Positions 49,101 through 60,885 of a DNA stretch of 64,000 nucleotides are shown in pieces. Source of the stretch: Culex pipiens pallens (lineage: Eukaryota; Arthropoda; Insecta; Diptera; Culicidae); NCBI RefSeq assembly GCF_016801865.2, contig NC_068938.1, positions 15,286,746-15,350,745 on the forward strand, written 5' to 3'. Below the pieces are notes generated by a model, which had not been told where the DNA came from, ran no database searches, and worked only from the letters and a program-made list of their open reading frames with translations. The translations under genes were made by a program, and so were the position numbers. The stretch's first letter is position 1; every line of letters begins with the position of its first letter.

Positions 49101-52100
49101 AAATAAGAGTGATAAACTGCTAACTGGGATGATAAGGGACTTATGGGGTGAATAGGGACCCACGGGACAATTATGCGTAGAAACAAAAAAAAAAGGTCGA
49201 AAAATTTCAATCGCGTTTTTCTCAGTAGCACTTTTTTGAACATGGGACAATTATGCGTAGAACGGCAGTACAGACAACTCAAATATCTAAAAAAAAAAAT
49301 AAAATTCTTAATTTATTTAAAATCTTCATTTTTTTTTAATTGTAACCTAGAGGGATTTTTTTTTCTTTTTGGTGTATTCAAAACCTTCAAATAAAAAGAA
49401 ATCAGATTTTAGAAGTTAAGAATTTTTGAACTTTTGTATTTTTGGATTTCTAAATTTTTGAATTTATGAATTTTGGAATTTATAAATTTTTGAACTGAAT
49501 GTTCAGATTTAAAGAATTTAGGATTTTTTGAACTTTCGAAGTTTGATTTTTCTATCATTCTGAACCAAAAACAAAATCCGGCTTTTTGATTTTTGGTCTT
49601 TCAAGATTCTGTTTTTTTGAGCTTCGGCCTCATGAGGCAACTCCAAGGGCAACTCTAGATTTTCAATATTTTTATTTGGAACGTCGTAGGCCTTTGCAAA
49701 TTTTATTTCGAAAGTCTTTATTATTTGATTGAAAATGCATGAAAAGCGCTAAATCAGGGGTGCCCAAAGTATGGCCCGCGGGCAAAACGTGGCCCGCGAA
49801 GTCGTTCGTTTGTGGCCCGCGGACCCATTTTGAATGATCATGAAAAATGGCCCTTTGTCCATTTGTAAAGTGATTTTATATATTTTTTTTTTTTAATTAT
49901 GGTATTTTGAACTATTTTATGTTAATCTTTTAAATTTTTTTAGTTTATATAAAACCATTGATTTATCCATATGTTAATCCCCATTATATGACACAAATAT
50001 ATTGTTCAAAAATCATTTGTCAAAATTTTCTTGAAACATTTTCGGAAATGTTTTATGAAACATACAAATTGACTGACTTAGGTAGAAAACTGTAATAAAA
50101 GCAAAAAATATGTCAATTCCATATCAATTTAACAGTCACAATGACCCTTTTATGAACTGAGCCTCAAACTTAATTTACACCACTTCCACTTAGGGATTCG
50201 AATTCATGAAAGTTGACAGTTGAATCTAACTGATTATCATCTAATTCAGGCAGACTTAATTTGATAAAATTCAGAAGAATAAAGCTGTTGCTAATATTTT
50301 ACTAAGTTTTTATCCCTTCTCCTTTTTTATATTTTAGTATATTTTCGATGCATAGAACCGCAGTTTAATTCGCTTTTTTTTTTGTTAAATCCTGCATTTT
50401 TTTTAATTGATGATTACAAACCTGTACGGTTGTATAATGCATTTTCCAACATTTTTTTCATTGAAATGTTTAAGAATTTCAATTCTGGACAAAAACTTTA
50501 ATTTAATATTTGCAACGGCCTAGTTTTTGAAAATTATTTTGCAACGACTTTTAATTTATTAAATTTAAAAAACGTATTTAATTTCTTTTCTTAAAAAACT
50601 TTTTTTTTAACATTTGGTCCGCAAGTTCATTTGGCCCGGCATCCAAAAACTTTGAGCACCCCTGCGTAAAATAATGTTTTCTTAATTATTTACAATCGAT
50701 TTTCAAAGTTTTTTTTCATATGAAAATTTCAATTTTAACCAACAATCAGGTTATTGCTATTTCAAGTTTCGACCCTCCCTATTTTTAAAAATTTCCCCAA
50801 AATCAGGGAGCAAAAAATATTGACTAAAATTCAAATTTTCAATTCAAAACACATTTAAACCCGATTGTAAACAATTCAGAAAACATTGAATTACGCTTTT
50901 TTATGCATTTTCAATCAAATAAAAACTTTTTAATATTTTATCAAATTTTGAATTTTAGTACCACATATCGGTAACAGACATAACCATTTTGGAAAAAATA
51001 TATTTCCATGAATTCATTTATAAATATTTAGCATTTTTATAGTGGCATAACATTTTTAAACATTTAGCATTTTTTTTATAGTGACAAATACTTTAAATAA
51101 AATTTATACCAGCCTAAATATTAAAGCCACGATTGAACGTTTGTAATTTTCAGTCAAATTTAAATCCAAATTATGCGACTAAAATTTACAAACGTTTAAT
51201 AAATTATTCGATAAAATAAAACTGAAAATCCAGAAATGCCTCATGCGATCGAATCTCAAAACTCAGAATCGCAAAATTAAATGGACGGATTTTGATTTTT
51301 GTTCAGAATGAAGTAAAAAAGATTGATATAAAAAAAAGTGTCTACGTGGTTTATTGATGGTCCCTAACAATAATCATTTAATCCAGGGCAAAACAATATT
51401 GAGAAAATCAAAAATTCAAAAAACAAAAAAATATTAAAACTTAAACATTTTAAACTTGAAAATTTAAAAATTTATAAATTCAAGCATACAGAAATAACAA
51501 CTTGAAAATATTTAATATTTCTCAAATAAAATTCTAAAATTTTAACATGCAAAATAGAAAGTTCAAACATTTTTAAAATCCAAAAATTTAATAATCTTGA
51601 AACTTTGAAAATTTCAAAATACATATTGTAAAAAAGGAAATATGTTTGTTGGACCTATTAAAAAAACAAATAAAAAAAAACTTCAGAGTTTGTACTCGAT
51701 TATCCGAAGTCCTGGCCAAAATTCCACTCCAGAAATCAAAGCACGAAATTTCTATTTTCTTCTAAATTTGGGACTCTAACCTTGACTAAAAAAAAAAAAA
51801 AAGCTCCGAGTTATCTAATTTTCTATAATTAAGATGGCGGCAAATATTGAGAGATTTAAGAATTCAAAATTAAAGAAGTTAAGAGTTTAGCTTATAAAAT
51901 TTCGAATTGGGTTCTCAAATACAAATCACCAATAGAATGCGTAACTTTCCACGTTTCTTACGAGCTCCGTACTTAGCTTAAGAAAAATCTTTTCGTGACC
52001 CCTTTCTTGACCGTTTTTTTATATGGAGTTTTGTGTTCCTTCCGAGTTTCGTACTAGCCTTCAACATGGAAAATGGTCAAGAGAAATTCCTTACTAACGT

Positions 52101-54598
52101 AAGTAGGAATCCTGTTTTATTTTTAGAAATTATTTGTATCGTAGACAGCTTTTTGAACAATGGGGTTTAAAGCCCTAAGTAAATTTTTATGTACAACGAT
52201 TCAAAACACGCTTTTCTGATCACTTTTTGTTATTTTAAAGCAAAAAAAAAAAGTTGACAAGACAACATTTTTTCGATGGATCAACTATGGTCCCCTTGGA
52301 AAGAGCTGTCAAGTAGGACCGTTTCTGTCAAAAAGGACCGCGAGGTTAATTTTTCAAAATTAATTTAAAAATCCATTTTAAACTCTTTGTGGTCGTACAA
52401 AGGGTCATTGTACTCAGAAAAAAAAAGCTTTATTGCTGTAAACAATAATATCAGCAATCTAAGCTTTATTTTAGGACCCAATTAACAAACAATTTAAATA
52501 TTTTGATGTTGAATAACTTTCTACAGAGGTGCCATTCCGAAAAAAATGCACAGAATTTGCAAGCAAAATGAGCGCTTTCCTAACACCAACGGGAAGGTTT
52601 AGTACCTAAAGTGTATAAAATTTATCACCGAAACAGGGCCTCCCTAGCACAGATGTTTACATTTTCAACAATTAACCGTCAATATTTTCATATATTTGTA
52701 CTTCAAAAAGGCTGAAAATGTTGACGGAAATTTAGCGCCAAGCCCATCATTGAATTTATAGTTTGTTCTAAATTTCTTTTTTTAATTAGATCCAGACAGA
52801 GCATTGAAAGTTATGGGACCGCCGCTCGAACATCAAACCACAATACTCACTAATCTCATTGGTAAAGTTGACCACCAGCTGGGCGTACTCTTCGCTGCCC
52901 GCCTCCTTCTCGGTGCGCATCACCTCGGTAATGATGTACAGCACCGACAGGATGACGCGCAAATCGACGGAATCGGCCAGCGAAACCGCCACCTTGCGAA
53001 TCGCAATGCTCGCCGTGGATGAGTTGCTAAAAATAATGGAATTTCGTTAATTTTTAAGAATTGTAAGTTGAGCTTAGCGCGCCCTCACTCAATCTCCAGG
53101 TTCAACAGCTCGACGAACGCGCCAAACACGCCCGCCTCGTACAGCAGCATCACGTTGCGCCGCGCAATCACCTGCTGCTCCTGGTCGCACTGGATCTCGG
53201 CCCAGCAGCCCTGCGCCAGGTACAGGATGCAGCGCGCCGCCTTCATGCGCAGGCTCTTCTTGGACATGTCCAGCTGGTCGAGCAGCTTGAGGATGATGCC
53301 GCGCTGCTCGCGGTCGGTGAGCTTCTGCCAGCTCGGCGGCAGCTTGTAGTACTCCATCTGGTCCTCGAAGGCCTGCAAAAATCAGCTTTTAGATTGAGTT
53401 TTTATTCAAGAAGAAGGTTAGCTCTTACCTTAACATTGTGCTGAAACTCTGCCTGCTCGGTGTAGCTGTACAGTTCCGCGATCTCGTTGGCGTGCGAGTC
53501 GGCGTCCGCGTACACAAAGTCTAAATCGGGAAACTCTAAGCCGCTGCTTCCCTGTGAAAACAAATGCACGGTGCAACGAGTGTGGGTGTCAATTTGGGCG
53601 AGCGGGAAATGCTTTGCTAGCCAATTCAATGGATTAAATGAGAAACATATAAAAATGCAAAGAAGCAGTCTTTTAACACATAAACGAGGGGTGTATGTTT
53701 GTGGTGGGGGATCATGTAGGAACTAAACATAACAAGAATGAAACGAGTGGGACTATTTCTAGCGGGGGAATATCTGGTTGAACTCGGGTTGGATAAAGTA
53801 ACAAAGAAGTTTGAACAACTAACAGGAGAGCTTATGAATGAAACTAAACAACGTTCTGGATGGCGATCTAGTTAAATACACATAATGAAGGTGTTAAACT
53901 GAAGCTTGTATGTTGATTAGTTTAGTAGAGTTGTACAAGTAACAGTAGGGAAGAAGGTACTCATCGCTTTCTGTGACTCGACTTAGTAGTAGTTGGTCAA
54001 AATGGTTTTTTTCGTTTGTTTGATAAGTTTTCAGTAGGTTTGATTTGTTTGGTTTTTGGCAACTCAAAATAGTGAGGAAGAGTCGCAGCGAAGTGCGGCT
54101 TGCGGAAGGGACAGATGCTGCGGCGCCTCGATCGCGCTTAGTTTGGGTTGATTTCAGGTCACTTACATCAAACTAGTAAAACGGTAGCATAGTATTATTA
54201 TTGTAACTCAAGACTTGGTAACGGAGCGGTCACGGCTGAAAATATCACCAAAAAGTTTAACTAAATTCACTTTAATCAACGAAAAAAAACTCAATACGTT
54301 TCCCTCTCCAAATGTAAACAACAACAAACCCACTCCCATTCACCCTCCCCATCACCACCCACTCGCTAAAACCAAAACAAAACATCAGCTGTCAAGCAAA
54401 ATCGATCCTCTTCCCCTCCCACAACCACCCACCACCAGGGGGAAGGGCGCTCTGCCACACGATCGATTTTCCTCGGAGCAGACATATTTTCAGCCGTGGT
54501 CCGTTCAAGAGTGCGTTCAATCCACTCCCGACACTTACATCCATCATGTCGTTCTCGAAAAAGTTGTTGATCGTCAGCATGTCGCCGGAAGCCTCCAT
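40108..54598 (-). CDS. Strip: Strip, striatin-interacting protein (STRIP1/2, FAM40 family)
   Basis: Core scaffold of the STRIPAK phosphatase-kinase complex. In Drosophila, Strip links Hippo regulation, early endosome clustering, axon transport and dendrite branching. Nine coding exons (minus strand): 54598-54539, 53551-53429, 53372-53089, 53026-52851, 48447-48283, 48225-48080, 41835-41673, 41610-41154, 41098-40108. They sum to 2565 nt, 854 residues (human STRIP1 is 837). All eight joins have GT/AG sites and matching phase. Conserved blocks: the N1221-type region (AFEDQMEYYKLPPSWQKL from residue 62; AARCILYLAQGCWAEIQ), SVKLLGMITKFCSG and PHFPMKKVLLLLWKV, then the DUF3402-type region (LPQYMISLLKILLAAAPTSK, HLVFANCIPLVLKFFNQNIM, LNDDWAFGNDLDARPWDFQ) and the C-terminal ELSEEFKQNYELWLQ. 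A Gly/Asn-rich insert occupies about residues 778-811. Introns 4 (4.4 kb) and 6 (6.2 kb) are full of repeats; the others are 55-62 bp except intron 1. Confidence 0.96.
40240..40341 (-). other. Gly/Asn-rich low-complexity insert in Strip
   Basis: About 34 residues made almost wholly of Gly, Asn and Ser, placed between the DUF3402-type region and the conserved C-terminal tail. Vertebrate STRIP1 has no such run as far as I recall. It is probably a flexible, lineage-specific linker grown by GGN codon slippage. Confidence 0.7.
42589..43532. mobile_element. 944-bp MITE with GGGGCAGGGGGGGCAGAATG ends, TA duplication
   Basis: TA flanks both sides (42587-42588 and 43533-43534). The left end contains GGGGGGCAGAATGGACC and the right end its inverse GGTCCATTCTGCCCCCC. 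The word GGCAGAATGGACCACCC recurs inside at about 42966, and inverted as GTGGTCCATTCTGCCCC at about 43309. No ORF. Located in Strip intron 6. Confidence 0.75.
43871..44090 (+). mobile_element. tRNA-derived SINE, copy 2
   Basis: Nearly identical to 36793-37010, with the same A and B boxes. Flanked by TTTTTTTGAAAAGG on both sides (14-bp duplication, right copy 44084-44097). High similarity between copies suggests recent activity. Confidence 0.88.
44130..44377. mobile_element. CTGCC-end MITE, short divergent copy (248 bp, duplication TATA)
   Basis: The ends CTGCCC and GGGCAG are flanked by TATA (44126-44129 and 44378-44381). Interior words ATAAATGTCCCATATGC and GCATATGGGACATTTATGCG, and CCAGTACTTTGTTC, relate it to the longer copies at 23281 and 48836. 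The terminal word differs (CATAAATGTCCCA instead of CATAATTGTCCCA). Confidence 0.7.
44400..45480. other. unclassified Strip intron 6 sequence
   Basis: No gene. Bases 45180-45460 carry repeated ACTGAAATTTCAGTAA-type words in both orientations and look like another small inverted-repeat element. The remainder is not assigned. Confidence 0.35.
45490..46125. repeat. TTAAGAAT octamer satellite in Strip intron 6
   Basis: About 60 near-perfect copies between 45625 and 46115, with degraded units on both sides. Same unit as the 33-37 kb arrays, 8 kb away and inside a gene. Confidence 0.95.
46594..46754. mobile_element. 161-bp MITE with GGGACCAT...ATAAACCACG ends
   Basis: The inverted termini GGGACCATCCATAAACCACG and GGGACCATACATAAACCACG are flanked by CAC on both sides. 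The interior is palindromic around AAAAGCTTTT and carries C-runs. A terminal fragment (GTGTCTACGTGGTTTATTGA) lies at about 51341-51372. Confidence 0.75.
46760..48020. other. unclassified Strip intron 6 sequence
   Basis: AT-rich to 47.4 kb, then a GC-balanced patch (47.45-47.87 kb) containing AACAGCAGCAGCAGCAGCGT. No coding sequence recognised; a minus-strand frame of 101 codons there shows no domain. Confidence 0.35.
48836..49268. mobile_element. CTGCC-end MITE, copy 2 (433 bp, duplication TACA)
   Basis: The ends are identical to copy 1 for more than 24 bp. TACA flanks it at 48832-48835 and 49269-49272. The internal TGTACTTCTACGCATAATTG repeat is retained. Located in Strip intron 4. Confidence 0.85.
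49755..50664. mobile_element. 910-bp hAT MITE with CAGGGGTGCCCAAA ends
   Basis: The left end is CAGGGGTGCCCAAAGTATGG; the right end inverted is CAGGGGTGCTCAAAGTTTTT. Flanks CGCTAAAT and CGTAAAAT form an imperfect 8-bp duplication. Subterminal GGCCCGCGG and TTGGCCCGG words mirror each other. CAGGGGTG ends are widespread among animal hAT elements. No transposase. Confidence 0.8.
50665..52180. other. AT-rich filler in Strip intron 4
   Basis: Decayed AAATTTAAAA-type sequence. Contains the 46594-family fragment (about 51341) and an inverted relative of the 20.3-kb repeat (52012-52075). No gene. Confidence 0.5.
52180..52480. repeat. repeat copy matching the core of the 29.2-30.4 kb element
   Basis: GATGGATCAACTATGGTCCC and CTTGG, then TCGTACAA, GTACTCAG and AAGCTTTAT..GT..AATAATATCA follow in the same order as at 30017-30190. 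The left part TCTGATCACTTTTT matches 29534. It is uninterrupted where the other copy holds the 415-bp hAT MITE. Confidence 0.7.
53630..54538 (-). other. Strip intron 1, mostly non-repetitive
   Basis: Intron 1 spans 53552-54538 (donor GTAAGT, acceptor TTCACAG). It is free of obvious mobile elements, with a C/A-rich stretch at 54300-54440. First introns often hold regulatory sequence, but no specific site is recognised. Confidence 0.4.
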
Positions 54599-55140
54599 CG
54601 TGCACGGTTCTGGGCGGCGACGGGGCCCGATTTTACGGTGGAAATTGGATTTTTCTTTCTGCGGAAACTTTTGTGTGTGGTCGCTTTCTTCACTGAAATT
54701 TTTGTGTGTTGTTTGACAGCTTTGCAAGCGCGTGTGCCCTTTGGGAATGATTGAATGATGGTGTGCAGATAAGTCTGATGTTTGCAGAATTTTTAACTAC
54801 TTTACAGATATTTTAAATCTCTTGAATGAGGGTTTCTGTTTATCTATACTGGCATTGCGATGGCACTTATTATTTTTGTTGGATTTGATACATTTAGCTA
54901 TAAATAATTTCTGATCTGATTGCTTCAAAGATGGCCAAATCGTGCTAAACGCAACTTGTAATTTGGCACAGATGTCTTCAAAACAAATTACAGACTTATC
55001 CAGTAGTTCAACTGGCAGCGCTGTCTCAATCCAGTTTTGTTTTACTTTAGGGAAGTACTAGATTATGGGATGTTCCAAAATGATGTTATTTTTTTTAATT
55101 TCTAGATTATGAAGCATTACAAATTACAGAGTTTTTTTTT
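54599..55140 (-). promoter_or_regulatory. Strip 5' UTR and probable promoter region
   Basis: The sequence before the Strip ATG keeps an in-frame stop-free stretch back to 54727 but has no conserved protein. The ATG at 54598 fits MEASGDMLTINNFF and is followed by a clean 20-codon exon. The promoter is not recognised by motif; its place is inferred. Confidence 0.35.
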
Positions 55141-55445
55141 AAAAGGACCAATAAACTATTGTCTTTCATATGTTTATAGGACTTAATCAAAAAAAAAAAA
55201 CTCTAGAATTCTAGATTTTTGTTGAATCAACGCTAAACGTCAAAGCAGCTTTTTCAAAACAACAAAATACTTTTGTGGAATTGAGAAAATCAAGGTTTGT
55301 TTCAACGCAATTTTTTTGTTGATTATATTCAACAAAAATTTTGTTGATTCAAACCTCGTACAGGCTGATTCTACAAAACATTTCTAGAGTTTTTTTTATT
55401 AGGTCCTATAAACATATGAAAGACAATAGTTTATTGGTCCTTTAA
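55141..55445. mobile_element. MITE with 60-bp near-perfect inverted repeats
   Basis: Left arm 55141-55207, right arm 55383-55443. Shared words in opposite orientation: AATAAACTATTGTCTTTCAT and ATGAAAGACAATAGTTTATT, then TATAGGAC and GTCCTATA, then ACTCTAGA and TCTAGAGT. The 175-bp spacer has internal TTGTTGAATCAAC palindromes. A broken copy is at 43853-44395. Confidence 0.8.
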
Positions 55446-55605
55446 ACCTACGATTTTGGCAACATCCATTTTTGGCAACATTTTCTTCCCGATTTTGGCA
55501 ATAACCAAATTTATTTGATTTGATTGTCTCCTAAAGCTTACGTAAAGTTGTTCTTTCTTCAAAACATAATTTTTAATGATTCCTCATTTTGGCAATATAA
55601 ATATA

Positions 55606-57959
55606 TAGAGGTGGGCAAAATCGGCTCTTGCGCTTATTTCTGAATTTTAATGAAAAGCGATGAAAAGGCTGTTGTTTACACACAAGATGATGCTTCTAGT
55701 CAGAAACTTTTGTACTGCACTGTTTTTGTGTAGTTTTTGCCACAGTTTATGTTGTCTAGTTTTCCCACCTTACGTTACATGTAAACACACACATATTTGT
55801 CAATGATTGCACACAAACAGGACGAAAAGGTCAGTGAACTTGTCCTGACCGTGCATTTTTTTGTAGGAAAACCACCTCAGAACAGTCCCATTCCCTGATA
55901 GACCTCAGAGCAGGTCAGAACAGTTAATTTACTGCTAAATACAGCCTAGTTTACGCGAATAAAGTCTTTTTGTATTAAACAGTTTTGTTCTTTGTAATCT
56001 GAGTGTTGTAATTTGTATTTACCGGGAAAGAAAGTGCGACAGGATCAACAGACGTTCTTATGTGCGCAATCAGCTGTTTTAAAGCATTGTGTTTCAGAGG
56101 TTATTTCAGAAAAAAAACTAAAAGCGACAACATTCGCTTGCAAACCACATAGGTCTTGGCGGGGTTTTTTTTGTCAAGATTTCTATTCGAACATAATCTT
56201 ACGAACGTTTAGAGAAAGTTACGAAATTGCGTTTATTTCTGCTAAAATTTTGAGAATTTTATTTTGAGAATATACAGAGGTGCAATTTGGCGCCCCTCCC
56301 AAATTTACAAGTATTTTGATAAATTGATGTTCATTTTCACCGTTTCTTATGTCTTATTTTTCAAATTAGTATGAGATAGATTGATTTGAAAAGGTATCGT
56401 AGGAATTTAGCTGGCTGAATATTTTTTCAGATTTCATAAAATCGATAGAACGGTTTAGTTTGTTGCTAAATTTATGTGTTAGATAAATGCACAGAATTGA
56501 ATGCTCAATCATGATAAATTTTTGATACAGCTTGTTAGCAAATTTGATATTTTTTTTGCCTGCATAATTTTATCTGATCAAGTATTAATTTGATTGTATA
56601 AACAAAGAACTTTCCCGGATTCGTAAAATAATTAGCTGAATTGGCAATGGATTTCATTTCGGTGTAATTTGAATAAAGAAAAAACATCAAGTTTGAATAA
56701 TTTCTCATTACCAAAGCTTTTCAGGCGATTTAAACATTAAATGTGTACATTTTGGCAAAATAGCACTTGAACAGCCTGAAACATTAATCGATAGGTTGTA
56801 CTGATTCCGGCAGATTTCTGCTGAATCTCGCAGAAAAATGAGTAGCAATTTTTCATCACCGGTTAAGCTAAAATAAAGAGTGATGTTCAGAACAGCTTGA
56901 ATTTTTTTTAAATAATGTTTTTCTTATTGGTGAAAATTTACAGCAGTTTTCCTATTTCAAAACTCTAGTATTTTGAAAAAGCTTAGACAAATTTCAATGC
57001 ACGAAGTTGCTTATAAAAGGGGAAATCCTGGTGATTTTTTTAAAAGCATTTTTTTTTAACTTGAGAATGTCAAAATTTCAAAAGAAAGGATTTAGAAGCT
57101 CAAATAACGACCATATACCATAGATTTTATCGTTTGAAATCCTAGAAATCCGATCAAATCCGATGCCATCTTTGAAATCTTATCCATCGATCAAAAACTG
57201 TGTAATTAACGTGAAAATAGCAATAGTTGGACAATTTTGTAGTCTGGAAGGTATGACCTAAACTTCATTATAAACGGTCTAAAGTTTAATGCTGTATTTA
57301 TTTTGAAACGCTCTTCTAGAATTCCTTGAACTTTCTGCAACTTGAGCGGCCTTCTTTGATGAAAAATTAAATTTAGCATTTAGTTTGAGTTTTCAAAAAC
57401 ACTTCGGTAGAATTATTCATACAATTGATTTTGGAGCCCCCAATTATTATTTTTATAAGTTCAACCAAATTATCTAGTTATTTGTAGTTCTACTTTATAA
57501 TTTGGCGCCCTTTCTGTTTTAAATACCTAATGAGGATGTTATAACTGACACGAAAATGGCGGTCGCCAACTGCGCCAACCCTAGGTACGGCGCTGAGAAT
57601 ATATACTGTGAACTCTTTTCTAAATTCTTTCATAAAATCTCGAAATGATAAAGTTTAATTAGGTAAGAGGATTATTTTTTTTTACAAAATCCCGTACAAG
57701 TAGTCTTTCAATGTATATTGATGAGAAAGTTCCAATAGAACCATCCCAACGAAATATGTCAATTCAAATCTGAAAAGACAAATTTATTGTTTCAATTTGT
57801 TGGAAATTCAATGAACATGTTTAAAAATCTATCGATCTTGGATCGGTTCTTTCAAAAGACCGAAATTTAAAAAAGAACCGCGGTTATTTTTTTGTGAACT
57901 TTCGCTCTTTCTAATGAACTGACTCTTTTGAGCGGCTCACTCTTTTTTGCCCACTTTTA
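55606..57959. mobile_element. 2.35-kb hAT-type element, longer relative of 26898-27787
   Basis: The ends TAGAGGTGGGCAAAATCGG and (inverted) TAAAAGTGGGCAAAAAAGAG are flanked by TAAATATA and TAAAAATC (imperfect 8 bp). The right subterminal region shares GAACCGCGGTT, TTCAAAAGACCGAA and GAGCGGCTC words with the shorter copy. The interior is AT-rich, with no complete transposase ORF. It includes one GC-richer patch near 57555-57595. Confidence 0.6.
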
Positions 57960-60400
57960 TAAAAATCACACCATGAGGCCAATAAAAGAGATGTGCAACA
58001 TGATGTGATTTTTATGTTGTCAAAACAGGGATGTAGCCAAAATGAGGAAATCATTAAAAATTAGTTTTTATTTAGTCAATGTAAATTTTATTTGCTGTTC
58101 TCAGGACTCACATCTAAAAAAATATTTTTTTTATGTTTTTTTTTTAGAATTTTATGTTACATATCCAAAAATGGTGAATATCCAGGCCGTTGCAAATATT
58201 TCGAAGTTTATGTCCTTCGACTCGACTCAAGGTGTAAAAAAGGACAAAAATAAAAAAAATAAGATGACAAGCCAAGATTTCAGAATTTGAATGAAAAAAG
58301 ATGTTTAAAATGCATTTAAACTAGTTCAGTTGCTTGTAATCATTATTTTTCGAAATATTTAAGTACAGTTCTGACTCGATCTTCCCAAGGCCTTGGAAAA
58401 ATTTCACTTCGGATGGTCGTACCTTCAGATAATCAAATCACATTATTTCTTGTCGAGCTCGAGTATAACCCTCAAACTACGCTCCAGTTTTTTCCAGACA
58501 TTAATTGTAAATTAATTAGGAATGTATGGTTTTGTTTTGCAATTTAATTATTGGTCATTGCTACAATTATGTAGTCGTCAATTTCTTTGAATTTAGAAAA
58601 AAATGTGTAAATATTCATACTATCCGGACCAACATTCATGTGTTTCCTAATTGGCCATTAGGTCGAGAACCCAAGTCAATCAATTGGTTCAGTTTCAGTT
58701 AAAACAATATTCTCCTCATTCAGTTCCCAAGCATATTCCACAAGCTTCCTCGACCAGTTTCGGCCGTGTCACGTGCATAATTTGCCCATTACTCACTGCC
58801 GGGTTTTTTTTTTATTTTTAGGTGTTTTTCCCCGCCATCAAATAATTCACGGGTTACATATATTAGTATGAGAATCGCACATTATGCGATTTCAATGTGG
58901 CCAATCGTGCACATCTAAAACGATCCAAACAGGTGCACGATCCAACTAACTTTTCGCGAAGCCGTTCTCGCTCTCATGCTTTTAGTTACTCTCATTCTCT
59001 TTTTGTTTACAGTTGTAATTTTGGGTTTTTACTTCAGAATTTTGGATATGCTAAAAGCTGAAAAACTAGTTTTCCATATTAAAAAATGTAAATTTTTATG
59101 TTCATTAGATGAGAACGTTAGCCATATTTTCTGCAATTTTCGTACACTGTGCAATAAAATGATAAAAGCATAAATTGAGAATAAAGAACCTTCAAAGTTG
59201 TAAAATAATCGCAAATCTGTCCCAAAACAATTCTTGAATCTATGGCATGAATTTGGCATAAAATAAGGAGATGGAGAACAGACTGACTTATGAGCCATTT
59301 CTCCGAAAATTGTAACTGCAAGGAAATGCACCGCTCGCTCTCTCTCATAAAACAACTCAAGTGGCCACCCATTTTCTCCCGGCGGGGACTCTAATGTAAC
59401 GACGACGACGACGACGCCGGGACGACGTCACAGGGACCTGGTGAGACAAAAAAGGGTTTCCCGGTTTGGTCTCTCATTCCGTGGTTGCACTCCGTTCGGA
59501 ACGGTTCGATTTATTGTTTTGCGCGTGTGTCCCCCTGCCGGAACATTTCCCACTAAAGACGGCGACGCGACGGTGGTGGTGGTGGAAGAGCAGCCTGGTG
59601 TTGTAACCCGCGCCCGGCGTGTCAATGGAAACGACGACCGATTCCTTCGTCTTCTTCGTCAGCAGCAGCGGTTCTACGGTCCCTTCTAAGTGGATTAGTC
59701 GCGTTACCACAGTTGGTTGTCGTTGTTGTTGTTGTTACTATTGTTACTCACACATTTAGTGTCAGTGGGGCGTGTGTGAGTGCGTGCGTGCGTGTGAGTG
59801 AGCGAGAGGCAAGGATTGCAATTTTCCTCTTCCGTTTTCCGACCCGTTTGTTGTTTTTCCTCCCCTTGGATCGATTGGAGAGATATTACAGCGAGGGAGG
59901 CGCCCTTCCGCCCGGAAAGTGGATTACTATACGCAGCGGTGGATGCTGAAAATGAAGGTGATTGCATTTTGTAAGAATTTTTATTATGTAAGGAGTGAGA
60001 CTAGGTGGAACTGCCTGGTTCTTCTATTAAACTTATTCATGTAACTAGCATGCATCAAAGGATGCTGTGACCAATTGCATTAAAGTAAGCGCTGAAGTGT
60101 AAAAACTTATCAATACCTGCACAAACTACAAACTGCACTCCATGTAGCCTGCTCGGATGACGTGCTGTTTTCGATTTGATTTTATTTTACATTTTGCAAC
60201 CTTAAAGGTTAAAATGTACAGGAAAACGGAAGCGCGAGAACTAACTAAAATAGCACAGCTGTTGAATGTTTCTGTTTCTAGATGGATGGGTGGCAGCGGT
60301 TTGATTTGAAAACAAGGTGGAAAGTGTTATGTACATGCAGCTACACATGCCTGTTTTGCAGTTTTCTTTTTTACACAAAATATAGTTAGCTACAGTTAAG
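57960..60400. other. intergenic, with a CpG-rich patch at 59390-59960
   Basis: Bases 58.0-59.3 kb are AT-rich filler. Bases 59390-59960 hold (ACG)n at about 59400, GACGACGTCA, GT/TG-rich runs and CAG-rich words, like the 5' UTR blocks near Rab5. It may be the promoter or first exon of a gene beyond the window. No protein is recognised. Confidence 0.35.
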
Positions 60401-60405
60401 GTGTT

Positions 60406-60841
60406 AAAAACTAAAAACTAAAAACTAAAAACTAAAAACTAAAAACTAAAAACTAAAAACTAAAAACTAAAAACTAAAAACTAAAAACTAAAAACTAAAA
60501 ACTAAAAACTAAAAACTAAAAACTAAAAACTAAAAACTAAAAACTAAAAACTAAAAACTAAAAACTAAAAACTAAAAACTAAAAACTAAAAACTAAAAAC
60601 TAAAAACTAAAAACTAAAAACTAAAAACTAAAAACTAAAAACTAAAAACTAAAAACTAAAAACTAAAAACTAAAAACTAAAAACTAAAAACTAAAAACTA
60701 AAAACTAAAAACTAAAAACTAAAAACTAAAAACTAAAAACTAAAAACTTAAAACTTAAAACTAAAAACTAAAAACTAAAAACTAAAAACTAAAAACTAAA
60801 AACTAAAAACTAAAAACTAAAAACTAAAAACTAAAAACTAA
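60406..60841. repeat. CTAAAAA heptamer array, block 1
   Basis: About 62 tandem copies of a 7-bp unit, with one altered place (ACTTAAAACTTAAAACT around 60747). Directly abuts a hexamer array. Confidence 0.97.
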
Positions 60842-60885
60842 ATTCGCATTCGCATTCGCATTCGCATTCGCATTCGCATTCGCAT
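60842..60885. repeat. ATTCGC hexamer array
   Basis: Seven tandem copies of ATTCGC directly follow the heptamer block. Confidence 0.95.
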
